Assembly (NCBI GenBank): GCA_030669265.1
Contig: DAOVDY010000057.1
Span: 1-5,863, forward strand
From: Desulfobacteraceae bacterium
GTDB lineage: Bacteria > Desulfobacterota > DSM-4660 > Desulfatiglandales > B25-G16
Direction: 5' to 3'
Length of the DNA stretch: 5,863 bases
The notes below the pieces were generated by a model. The model searched no databases, was not told the origin of the DNA, and was given only the letters and a program-made list of their open reading frames with translations. Below are positions 1 to 5,819 of this stretch, in pieces (position 1 is the first letter of the stretch; every line of letters starts with the position of its first letter). The position numbers and the translations under genes are program-made.

Positions 1-1
1 G

Positions 2-547
2 ATACTCGATGTATATACCCTGCAAAGATCTTTCGCAAACCAGGATGGACTCGATGGGAAAACAATTTTGATGTGCGGGGATCTTAAAAGGGGAAGAACA
101 GTACGATCGTTAAGCTACTTGATGAAAAATTTTGAAGATATCGAAATCATCTTTGCTTCTCCCAAGACCTTCCAGATGAAAGAGGATGTGTGCAGTTTCC
201 TGGAACGATATAAAATCCCGTATCATGTTGAAACTGAGGCTCTCGAAAATGTGCTTTCTAAAGCCGATGCAATTTATATGACCAGGATTCAAGATGAGCA
301 CGATACTAGTGCTGGTGATTCAGGCAGGGTTGATACTTCCAGGTTTAAGCTTCGACCCTCTGACATGTCTAAAGTAAGAGCAAACGCAGTTATTATGCAT
401 CCTTTTCCGCGAAGAGACGAAATTGATGTAGCTATCGATTCTGACCCAAGGGCCATGTACTGGCGGCAGGAGCGAAACGGTATGTGGACAAGGGCGGCTT
501 TAATCGCATATATATTTAACGTTCATGAGGAAATACTAAAGTACTGA
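2..547 (+). CDS. pyrB: Aspartate carbamoyltransferase catalytic subunit, C-terminal part (5' end outside window)
   Basis: This enzyme condenses carbamoyl phosphate with L-aspartate to N-carbamoylaspartate, the first committed step of pyrimidine synthesis, in the cytosol. The frame is open from base 2 and encodes 181 residues to a TGA stop. The family is usually about 305-310 residues, so roughly the first 125, including the main carbamoyl-phosphate-binding domain, lie off the left edge. Visible family signatures are GDLKRGRTVRSL (about residues 26-37 of the fragment), YMTRIQ (about 92-97, equivalent to the aspartate-domain TRxQ) and HPFPRRDEI (133-141, the HPxPRxDEI motif). The end, WTRAALIAYIF, matches the usual C-terminal helix. 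The TTG at 68 and the ATG at 71 are internal codons, not starts. The gene converges on argG. Identity is confident; whether a regulatory PyrI partner exists cannot be seen. Confidence 0.96.
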   Translation: MLDVYTLQRSFANQDGLDGKTILMCGDLKRGRTVRSLSYLMKNFEDIEIIFASPKTFQMKEDVCSFLERYKIPYHVETEALENVLSKADAIYMTRIQDEHDTSAGDSGRVDTSRFKLRPSDMSKVRANAVIMHPFPRRDEIDVAIDSDPRAMYWRQERNGMWTRAALIAYIFNVHEEILKY

Positions 548-555
548 AGGAGTGG

Positions 556-597
556 ATGAGGATGTCTGTCTCTATTAGATTGCTACATGCCCCATAG
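556..597 (+). other. Very short ORF behind a strong ribosome-binding site, possible remnant of a gene downstream of pyrB
   Basis: AAGGAG (547-552) overlaps the pyrB stop codon. It is followed by ATG at 556 and, at a better spacing of 9 nt, an in-frame ATG at 562. The frame closes at TAG 595-597 after 13 codons (MRMSVSIRLLHAP). A Shine-Dalgarno touching the upstream stop is typical of translational coupling within an operon. In many bacteria the gene after pyrB is pyrC, whose product often begins with a short Met-Ser-hydrophobic strand. I infer this may be the start of a lost or truncated downstream gene. The peptide is too short to identify, and it could be chance. Confidence 0.3.
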
Positions 598-602
598 GTA
601 TG

Positions 603-644
603 AAAAAATGTGGCCTGCCCGCCCGATTATATCGGGGTAGGCGG
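603..644 (-). terminator. Likely Rho-independent terminator of argG
   Basis: On the minus strand a GC-rich hairpin is followed after 5 nt by six T (plus-strand A run 603-608). The inner stem pairs CCCGAT (622-627) with ATCGGG (631-636) around a 3-nt loop. After an internal loop, CC/GCC (614-615, 617-619) pairs with GGCGG (640-644) with one bulged T. It begins 27 nt after the argG stop. On the plus strand no T run follows, so it fits argG better than pyrB. The stem is imperfect and much more GC-rich than its surroundings, so a dispersed palindromic repeat is an alternative. Confidence 0.55.
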
Positions 645-670
645 ACTTCAGCATTTTACGTCATTTGCCA

Positions 671-1936
671 TTATGTATCACCTAACGCGGTTTCTCTCCA
701 GTGATAGGGCTTTCTTTTTCGTAAAATAAGATTATGCGCCTTTAGCCTCATGGCGATGATATTAATAAACCCTGAAGTGTCTATGGCATTAAATCCGCCT
801 TCGATTTCCATGCTGGAGAGCGTTTTATCATACAGGGAAAAAGGTGAATCTCTTCCGATAATGGTAACGTTTCCCTTATAGAGGCAGACGGAGACCTTGC
901 CGTCAATGGCTTGCTGGCTCTGATTAAAGGCGGCCATTAAAAAATCAACTTCCGGGGAAAACCAAAATCCATAATATAATAACTCTGAAAATTTGGGAAT
1001 GAGACTGTCTCGTAGATGCATTACCTCCTTATCCATAGCTATGCCTTCAAGGTCTCTGTGGGCCTTCCAGAGGATGGTCCCTCCAGGTGTTTCATACACA
1101 CCTCTTGATTTTATGCCGAGGTGTCGATTCTCAACCATATCAAGACGTCCGATCCCGTTTTGACTACCCAATTCATTCAAATAAAGAAAGAGGTCTAAGG
1201 GTTTTTCCTTTACTGTGCCGTCATCTTTATTAACCACCTTGATCGGGTTGCCGCCTTTAAAATAAATATCAATGATTGTCTCCCTATCCGGGGCATTTTT
1301 AGGCGAGAGTGACATCGAAAAAATATCTTCAGACGGCCTATAAGTCGGATCTTCGAGTACTCCGGCCTCATGGCTGATGTGCAATAGATTTTCATCTTCG
1401 CTGTATGATTTTGCTTTGGAGGCCTTTACAGGGATGCCCCATTTTTGGGCATAATTGATTAAATCCGTTCTGCCTTTAAACTCAGAAATAAACTCCGGGT
1501 CTCTCCAGGGCGTAATGCACAGGATATTTGGGTTCAAGGCATAGCATGATAGCTCAAAGCGCACCTGGTCGTTACCTTTCCCTGTTGCGCCGTGCGAAAC
1601 GATAGAGGTTTTCTCTTTCATTGCTATTTCGACTTGTCTTTTTGCAAGAAGTGGACGGGACAGGGCTGTACCCAACAAGTATCTTCCTTCATAGGCCGCA
1701 TTTGCCCTCAGCGCAGGATAGATATATTTTACAATAAACTCTTCTCTCAAATCTTCAACATATACCTTCGAGGCGCCAGTATGGAGCGCTTTTTTTTCGA
1801 TCGCCTCGAAATCTTCTTTTTGACCTACATTTCCAACAAAACAGATTACCTGGTAGCCCTTGTTCATTAGCCATTTTAAAATAACAGAGGTATCCAGCCC
1901 ACCGCTATAGGCTAAAATTACCTTTTTTTGTTCCAT
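671..1936 (-). CDS. argG: Argininosuccinate synthase
   Basis: This enzyme joins citrulline and aspartate, using ATP (to AMP and pyrophosphate), to give argininosuccinate, the penultimate step of arginine synthesis. It is cytosolic and usually a homotetramer. The 421-residue product is close to the usual ~400-residue length, with a slightly long C-terminus. Visible motifs are the N-terminal PP-loop AYSGGLDTS (residues 9-17), [16 protein letters not shown] (84-99), [14 protein letters not shown] (115-128, the second signature) and the DEN...S.E.G.LEDP segment (181-197). The ATG at 1936 is preceded by AAAGGA at a spacing of about 8 nt, and the PP-loop falls at the expected distance from it. The gene starts 28 bp after the argR stop on the same strand, so cotranscription with argR and repression by ArgR are likely. 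Downstream lies a hairpin with a T run. No key residue appears missing. Confidence 0.97.
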   Translation of the reverse strand: MEQKKVILAYSGGLDTSVILKWLMNKGYQVICFVGNVGQKEDFEAIEKKALHTGASKVYVEDLREEFIVKYIYPALRANAAYEGRYLLGTALSRPLLAKRQVEIAMKEKTSIVSHGATGKGNDQVRFELSCYALNPNILCITPWRDPEFISEFKGRTDLINYAQKWGIPVKASKAKSYSEDENLLHISHEAGVLEDPTYRPSEDIFSMSLSPKNAPDRETIIDIYFKGGNPIKVVNKDDGTVKEKPLDLFLYLNELGSQNGIGRLDMVENRHLGIKSRGVYETPGGTILWKAHRDLEGIAMDKEVMHLRDSLIPKFSELLYYGFWFSPEVDFLMAAFNQSQQAIDGKVSVCLYKGNVTIIGRDSPFSLYDKTLSSMEIEGGFNAIDTSGFINIIAMRLKAHNLILRKRKPYHWRETALGDT

Positions 1937-1964
1937 ACCAATTTCCTTTCTTTTTTAATAAAAT

Positions 1965-2437
1965 CTATACTGTCTTTTCTAATATATTGACGAATTCGTT
2001 TTCAATTCTTTTTCTGTTTTCATCGGTATCAATGATGATTAATATGGTATCATCCCCAGCAATGGTACCGAGTATTTCCGGTAACCCAAGACGATCGATA
2101 ATCACCGCCACGCTGTTGGCATTACCAGATGAGGTTTTTATCACGATCATGTTGTTGGTGGATTTGATCTGATTGACAAAATTATCAAACACGACTCTCA
2201 ATTGGTCTTTCAGATCGTTTTCCGATGCCTTTTTAAGGATTTCGTATCTATAACGCCCTGCTTCGACTCTCACTTTGACGACATTGAGTCTTTGAAGATC
2301 CCTTGATATGGTTGCCTGTGTCGTCTCAATTCCACTGTTTTTTAACTCATTGAGCAGGTGAATTTGATCAGAAACGTCCTGCTCAGAAATAATTTTTTTA
2401 TTACCTGAAGCCGTATTTTTGTAGTATAATCATTCAT
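1965..2437 (-). CDS. argR: Arginine repressor ArgR, reading frame broken by one -1 shift at an A7 run
   Basis: ArgR is a hexameric arginine-binding transcription factor that represses arginine biosynthesis genes. The body of the protein is read in one frame from base 2393 to TAG at 1965-1967. It contains a winged-helix DNA-binding domain with the signature TTQATISRDL, and a C-terminal arginine-binding/oligomerisation domain with SSGNANSVA and GTIAGDDTI (the GDD arginine contact). That frame has no ATG, GTG or TTG start ahead of the DNA-binding domain; its first such codon is the GTG at 2273, which lies beyond it. The missing N-terminus lies in the neighbouring frame: ATG at 2437 gives MNDYTTKIRLQVIKK, ending on A7 (2399-2393). 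Joining the frames by a -1 shift there gives 157 residues, normal for ArgR, with helix 1 (IRLQVIKKIISEQ) intact. Unshifted translation stops at 2342-2344 after 31 residues. A weak SD (AGG) precedes the ATG. The gene is probably in an operon with argG. The shift may be programmed, a mutation or a homopolymer sequencing error. Confidence 0.85.
2351..2399 (-). promoter_or_regulatory. Candidate -1 frameshift signal in argR: A7 slippery run plus stem-loop
   Basis: In the frame of the ATG at 2437 the run at 2399-2393 is phased A AAA AAA, fitting the X XXY YYZ heptamer used for -1 ribosomal frameshifting. After a 7-nt spacer (2392-2386) comes a perfect 8-bp stem, TGAGCAGG (2385-2378) with CCTGCTCA (2358-2351), and a 19-nt loop. 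An AGG lies about 4 nt upstream of the run. Slippage at this point moves exactly into the ArgR body frame. The geometry is seen directly; the function is inferred. A lost A (A8 to A7) would create the same picture without any programming. Confidence 0.4.
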
Positions 2438-2459
2438 AAAACCTGCATATATATACTAT
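2421..2459 (-). promoter_or_regulatory. Candidate tandem ARG boxes over the argR start
   Basis: Two 18-bp sequences on the minus strand, 2459-2442 and 2438-2421, each match 12 of the 16 constrained positions of the ARG-box consensus WNTGAATWWWWATTCANW. They are separated by 3 bp, the spacing typical of paired ArgR operator sites. The second overlaps the ATG at 2437. This would allow ArgR to repress its own operon. The region is AT-rich, so partial matches are easily found by chance. Confidence 0.35.
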
Positions 2460-2777
2460 TCTTATTACTGTAAAGCATTTTGATGTATATTTTTTGTATA
2501 TTTTAGTACAAGGTTACCCATATATGCTATAACTGGTTGAAAAATGGGCAAAAATTTATGTAGTTATAAGGATAAGCTCTTTGGATTTCAAAAGATTGAA
2601 AGCCGGCGAGAAAATGTCTTTTTCACACAACAAAAGTCCTCAGACAATAGTGTCGAAAGAATCGGTATTTAGCGTTGAAGCATCAGTGCAGGAGTCTGGT
2701 GATAGAAGGAAAACAGTCTGAAGGGAAGGGCAGAGAAGGAAGAAAGCGCTATTCCCTCTATTGCTAGGCAACTAACA
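2438..2777. other. 340-bp intergenic region between the AsnA-like gene and argR
   Basis: The left third is AT-rich and carries the argR control sites described separately. The rest has no convincing gene. Two short overlapping plus-strand ORFs exist (2544-2672, 42 residues; 2614-2721, 35 residues) with weak or no ribosome-binding sites and no family I recognise. At 2701-2749 the plus strand is nearly all purine; read on the minus strand it is a C/T-rich, G-poor tract just after the AsnA-like gene. I see no stem plus T-run terminator for that gene, so Rho-dependent termination there is possible. Confidence 0.5.
2484..2511 (-). promoter_or_regulatory. Candidate sigma70 promoter of argR-argG
   Basis: On the minus strand TTGTAC (2511-2506) and TATACA (2489-2484) are separated by 16 bp, which would give a leader of about 40 nt before the argR ATG at 2437. 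A second possibility closer in is TTTACA (2474-2469) with TATATG (2451-2446), spaced 17 bp. That one would start transcription almost at the ATG, inside the ARG-box-like sequence. The AT-rich context makes both tentative. Confidence 0.4.
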
Positions 2778-4013
2778 CTAAAATAAATATATCTGGTGAC
2801 TGTCCGGGTTTTTGCCAAAGAAGGTAACATCATCAATTTTGTCTACCTTTGGTCCCCGGCAGAGGGTATAAAGTGTCCGCTCTATTCCTATACCCCCGCC
2901 ATAGGTATCTGGAAAGGCTGATCTTCCTTTATCATCTTTCATGCTCGCTGCTAACAGGAATGGCCCATATCCACCGAGCTGATTGATGTTTTCAATATTC
3001 CCCTCCACTATAATAGGTTTCACAGGGATCACCTTATTATCCAGGAGCCGTTCTACAATCGGCTCATAGAGCCATTCCCTTATGCCACCGGAAAGCAGCT
3101 CCCGTGCTTCAGTCTGCTCACCGGTATCCCTGATAATGCTTTTGGCACAGATGTCATAGTTATACACCATGTCAGATGTTACCTCACCTGCTGTTATCTT
3201 TCCATCAGGCTTCAGGTAAGGGTATATAAGATCATAATTCTCTCTTGGTATGCCGGTAATCCAGAAAAACTGTGATGATGTCTCTTTTCCTACCCCTACT
3301 TCATATTCTTTGAGACTGTATTTCTTTTTCGATTGATCATAGGCAAAGGCAGGAAAGGGCTGTTGTGGGGCTTCTATAGCAACCCCAAGCTCGGTAAGCT
3401 CCTCTTTGTTTTTTTCCGCTATCTTTGCCATACTGTGGATGAGCATCCTTTCAAAGAGATCTTTGGCAGTGGCAATATCCTCTTTAAGAATCTCTTTTAC
3501 CTCGTCTGGCTTGGAGAGATAGGTCTCAAAATCAATACCCCGATTTCTCCTCACCTCTATATCCATCTGGCTAAAGTCAACGATATACTTTCCCCTCTGG
3601 ATCCTGTCAGGGCTTTCTACCTCTAGCCTTATATTAGGGGAGTCAACGAATATACCCTTGATCTTCGGGTGATGGCAGGCCAGAAGCTTGGAATAGATCA
3701 TGCTGTGGGTTAAAACATAATGAAGGCCTTTGTAAGATATAGATGGAACATGCTCTACATCATGGGCCAGCGGGTCTGTCAGGGGACTCAGCTGCACCCT
3801 TTCAAGATTACACAGTCCCTCATCAGCCAGGAATTGGTGCATGGCTGTCACGAATGTGGCTCGTATGGATACGGCAGCAAGGAGGGTGTCTCCCATCCAC
3901 TTCTTATAGTAGTATTTTTCCAGATATTCCTGAAGGCTTGAGCCACCTTGTTTGAGTGCTGCCTGAAAACCAAACAGGGCATCTCCGATTTCTGTTGCTA
4001 TGTCATCTTTCAT
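2778..4013 (-). CDS. Class II tRNA-synthetase-like protein, probable ammonia-dependent asparagine synthetase (AsnA-like)
   Basis: The 411-residue product has a class II aminoacyl-tRNA synthetase catalytic core of the AspRS/AsnRS branch. Motif 1 is near residues 48-82, ending SPLTDP. Motif 2 spans about 122-154, with the NIRLE signature (R129, E131) followed by KYIVDFSQMDIEV, which corresponds to the HLxEFTQLDxE stretch. Motif 3 is YGGGIGIERTLY (371-382, R379). The segment ELLSGGIREWLYEPIVERL (306-324) resembles the LSGGxREyeYexIv stretch of archaeal asparagine synthetases. No N-terminal OB-fold anticodon-binding domain is present, so tRNA charging is unlikely. By family knowledge, such stand-alone cores can activate aspartate with ATP and amidate it with ammonia. 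The ATG at 4013 has AGGGAG about 6 nt upstream. Lying downstream of glnA, it fits a role in ammonia assimilation. E. coli AsnA is shorter (330 residues) and more distant. Fold is confident; exact substrate is inferred. Confidence 0.8.
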   Translation of the reverse strand: MKDDIATEIGDALFGFQAALKQGGSSLQEYLEKYYYKKWMGDTLLAAVSIRATFVTAMHQFLADEGLCNLERVQLSPLTDPLAHDVEHVPSISYKGLHYVLTHSMIYSKLLACHHPKIKGIFVDSPNIRLEVESPDRIQRGKYIVDFSQMDIEVRRNRGIDFETYLSKPDEVKEILKEDIATAKDLFERMLIHSMAKIAEKNKEELTELGVAIEAPQQPFPAFAYDQSKKKYSLKEYEVGVGKETSSQFFWITGIPRENYDLIYPYLKPDGKITAGEVTSDMVYNYDICAKSIIRDTGEQTEARELLSGGIREWLYEPIVERLLDNKVIPVKPIIVEGNIENINQLGGYGPFLLAASMKDDKGRSAFPDTYGGGIGIERTLYTLCRGPKVDKIDDVTFFGKNPDSHQIYLF

Positions 4014-4183
4014 TTTTTCTCCCTAAGTGTCGGTAAAATAGCCTGTTGGCTGAATAGTTAAATGGTGATTATCTATGATTAAATAGTTGCAACGAGAAGA
4101 ATTGGCCATTTACGATCATACAAGCATGCTCGACTCAACTAATCAACAAATCGGCCAATAAACGATTTGACTAAGTCTATTCA
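4014..4183. other. 170-bp gap between glnA and the AsnA-like gene, with inverted repeat
   Basis: The gap contains a perfect 7-bp inverted repeat, ATTGGCC (4101-4107) with GGCCAAT (4153-4159), enclosing an 8-bp palindrome AGCATGCT (4123-4130). A small hairpin AGCC-TGTT-GGCT (4040-4051) lies about 27 bp upstream of the AsnA-like start. Neither is followed on the minus strand by a strong T run, so glnA has no clear intrinsic terminator here and read-through into the AsnA-like gene is possible. I could not identify a convincing separate promoter. Confidence 0.45.
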
Positions 4184-5512
4184 TTAAAGAATCGGTAGAT
4201 ATTTTTCAATCTCAAACTGACTTACATGCACCCTGTATCTGTCCCATTCTATCTTTTTGTTGGCCACAAATTTATTAAAGATATGATCACCCAGGGTTTC
4301 CCTTACAAGCTCGCTCTTCTCTACCTCTTGAAGTGCTTCAAAAAGGTTTCCTGGCAAAGAGGTGATTCCAGCATCTTCCCGTGCTGTCTCATCCATCTCG
4401 TAGATATCCTCCTCTATTGGCTCCGGGAGAGAATAGTCCTCCTCCATCCCTTTTAGTCCAGCGGCCAGCATAACTGCGAATGCTAAATAAGGATTACAGG
4501 CCGGATCAGGGGATCTGAACTCAATCCTTGTGGCCTGCTCTTTGCCTGGTTTATACATGGGCACCCTAACCATCGCCGAGCGGTTTCGTCTGGCCCAGGA
4601 AATATAGACAGGTGCCTCATAGCCTGGGACCAGCCTTTTGTAGGAATTTACCCACTGGTTGGTTACTGCGGCAATCTCTCTCGCATGCTTCATGATGCCT
4701 GCAATGTAAGATTTTGCTATTGATGAAAGATTATACTGGTCCTGGGCATCGTGAAAGGCATTTATATCGCCCTTAAACAGAGATTGATGGACGTGCATGC
4801 CACTCCCATTTTCACCAAAAATGGGCTTTGGCATGAACGTGGCATAGCAGCCCTTGCCACGGGCAACCTCCTTCACAGTTATTCTATAGGTCATGGTCTT
4901 GTCAGCCATGGTCAGGGCCTCATCATACCTGAGGTCAATCTCGTGTTGACTGGGGGCGACCTCATGATGGCTGTATTCCACCCGTATACCCATGTCCTGG
5001 AGGGCAAAGATAATTTCTCTTCTCAAATCCCCGCCCATGTCTAAGGGTCTGTTATCAAAGTATCCACCCTTATCAATAGGCTTCGGGGCATCTTGTCCCT
5101 CAAAAAAGAAAAATTCCAACTCTGGCCCCATGTAAGCTGTGTATCCCATTTCAGCCAATTTTTTTGTCATCCTTTTCAAGACATATCGAGGGTCGCCTTC
5201 ATAATGGCTTCCATCCGGCTGCATTATATCGCAAAACATCCTGGCCACTGGCCTATCCTGGGGCCGCCATGGGAGGAACTGAAAGGTGCCTGGATCAGGC
5301 ACGGCTATCATATCGCTCTCCTCAATCCTGGCAAACCCTTCGATAGAAGACCCATCAAAACCCATTCCCTCTTCCAGTCCTTCCTCCAGCTCAGATGGAG
5401 TAACAGCAAAACTCTTTAAGATGCCCAGAACATCCGTAAACCAGAAATGGATGAAGCTGACATTTCTCTCTCTGACCATTTTCATAACATCTTTTTTTGT
5501 TTTACAGAGCAT
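4184..5512 (-). CDS. glnA: Glutamine synthetase, type I (GSI-alpha-like)
   Basis: The enzyme makes glutamine from glutamate, ammonia and ATP and is the main entry point for ammonia; type I enzymes are cytosolic dodecamers. The 442-residue length matches the short GSI-alpha subtype. Motifs are FDGSSIEGFARIEESD (52-67), GPELEF (129-134, metal-binding Glu), HHEVAPSQHEID (182-193), NGSGMHVHQS (235-244), the NSYKRLVPGYEAP flap (289-301, catalytic Glu 299), WARRNRSAMVRVP (306-318) and RIEFRSPDPACNPYLA (329-344). Arg62 sits where GSI-alpha enzymes carry the Arg needed for glutamine feedback inhibition. The region equivalent to the adenylylated Tyr loop reads EEDIYEMDE rather than the NLYDLPPEE type, so adenylylation control seems unlikely. 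The ATG at 5512 is preceded by AAAGGGG, and the N-terminus aligns with family starts; internal Met10 and Met12 are less likely. Upstream lie a promoter, a terminator-like hairpin and a structured element, so leader-level control is possible. Confidence 0.97.
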   Translation of the reverse strand: MLCKTKKDVMKMVRERNVSFIHFWFTDVLGILKSFAVTPSELEEGLEEGMGFDGSSIEGFARIEESDMIAVPDPGTFQFLPWRPQDRPVARMFCDIMQPDGSHYEGDPRYVLKRMTKKLAEMGYTAYMGPELEFFFFEGQDAPKPIDKGGYFDNRPLDMGGDLRREIIFALQDMGIRVEYSHHEVAPSQHEIDLRYDEALTMADKTMTYRITVKEVARGKGCYATFMPKPIFGENGSGMHVHQSLFKGDINAFHDAQDQYNLSSIAKSYIAGIMKHAREIAAVTNQWVNSYKRLVPGYEAPVYISWARRNRSAMVRVPMYKPGKEQATRIEFRSPDPACNPYLAFAVMLAAGLKGMEEDYSLPEPIEEDIYEMDETAREDAGITSLPGNLFEALQEVEKSELVRETLGDHIFNKFVANKKIEWDRYRVHVSQFEIEKYLPIL

Positions 5513-5534
5513 AAATCCCCTTTCCTTTGTAACG

Positions 5535-5667
5535 TCTCAATAAGTTCGGACGCTCATAACTGGATTAAGGTCTTGAGCGAATGATAATGGATGTATAGCC
5601 TTTTGGAGTTTAAGCGTAAGCCTTTTATAAAATCCTTACGGATAAAATCCAACCGAACTTATTGAGA
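5535..5667 (-). repeat. 133-bp element with 15-bp perfect terminal inverted repeats in the glnA leader (structured RNA or MITE-like)
   Basis: TCTCAATAAGTTCGG (5535-5549) is the exact reverse complement of CCGAACTTATTGAGA (5653-5667). Inside are two more paired segments. The first is CGCTCA (5551-5556) with TGAGCG (5574-5579). The second is CGTAAG (5615-5620) with CTTACG (5635-5640), extended outward by TTGGA (5603-5607) with TCCAA (5648-5652). Read as minus-strand RNA this makes a compact three-way junction whose closing stem ends 22 nt before the glnA ATG, just ahead of the Shine-Dalgarno. ATAAAATCC is also directly repeated (5627-5635, 5642-5650). Flanking target-site duplications are not evident. 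It could be a cis-regulatory leader RNA or a small non-autonomous mobile element; the pairing is seen directly, the role is inferred. Confidence 0.6.
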
Positions 5668-5746
5668 AGTTTCTTTTCCTTTGATCGATTCCTTCTTTTT
5701 ATCTCTACCTTTAGCGAGCCCGAATTGATGTTTCCCTTTGTTTATG

Positions 5747-5779
5747 AAAAAAAATATCCATCGCCTACCTAAAGGCAAT
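5747..5779 (-). terminator. Terminator-like hairpin in the glnA leader (possible attenuator)
   Basis: On the minus strand ATTGCCT (5779-5773) pairs with AGGCGAT (5766-5760), 7 bp with one G-U pair, around a 6-nt loop. Eight T follow after 5 nt (5754-5747). It lies just downstream of the candidate glnA promoter, so it would stop transcripts before glnA. It may be an attenuator, or the terminator of a minus-strand gene beyond the right edge. The stem is short and its T run is offset, so efficiency is uncertain. Confidence 0.4.
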
Positions 5780-5789
5780 TACCAAACAT

Positions 5790-5819
5790 CTAATACATTA
5801 AACAATATGTTGCTGTCAA
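5790..5819 (-). promoter_or_regulatory. glnA: Candidate sigma70 promoter of glnA
   Basis: A perfect -35 box TTGACA (5819-5814) is followed after 18 bp by TATTAG (5795-5790), four of six matches to the -10 consensus. The predicted leader is about 270 nt, long for a simple bacterial gene, and holds the hairpins described separately. I found no -24/-12 (sigma54) sequence of the TGGC-N-TTGC kind in this region. Confidence 0.5.

Noticed and set aside
1592..1870. 92-residue plus-strand ORF opposite argG
   Set aside because: Antisense to the argG PP-loop half; frame openness follows from the coding strand.
1965..2273. A 102-residue protein starting at GTG 2273
   Set aside because: It is only the C-terminal part of ArgR; the DNA-binding domain is clearly encoded upstream in the same frame.
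2544..2721. Two overlapping plus-strand small ORFs (42 and 35 residues) between argR and the AsnA-like gene
   Set aside because: Weak or absent ribosome-binding sites, mutually overlapping frames, no recognisable family; could at most be a decayed gene.
3333..3955. Plus-strand ORFs of 70-97 residues opposite the AsnA-like gene
   Set aside because: They lie antisense to the conserved class II synthetase core; no ribosome-binding sites or domains.
5093..5543. Plus-strand ORFs of 60-108 residues opposite glnA
   Set aside because: They are antisense to highly conserved glutamine synthetase sequence and have no family features.
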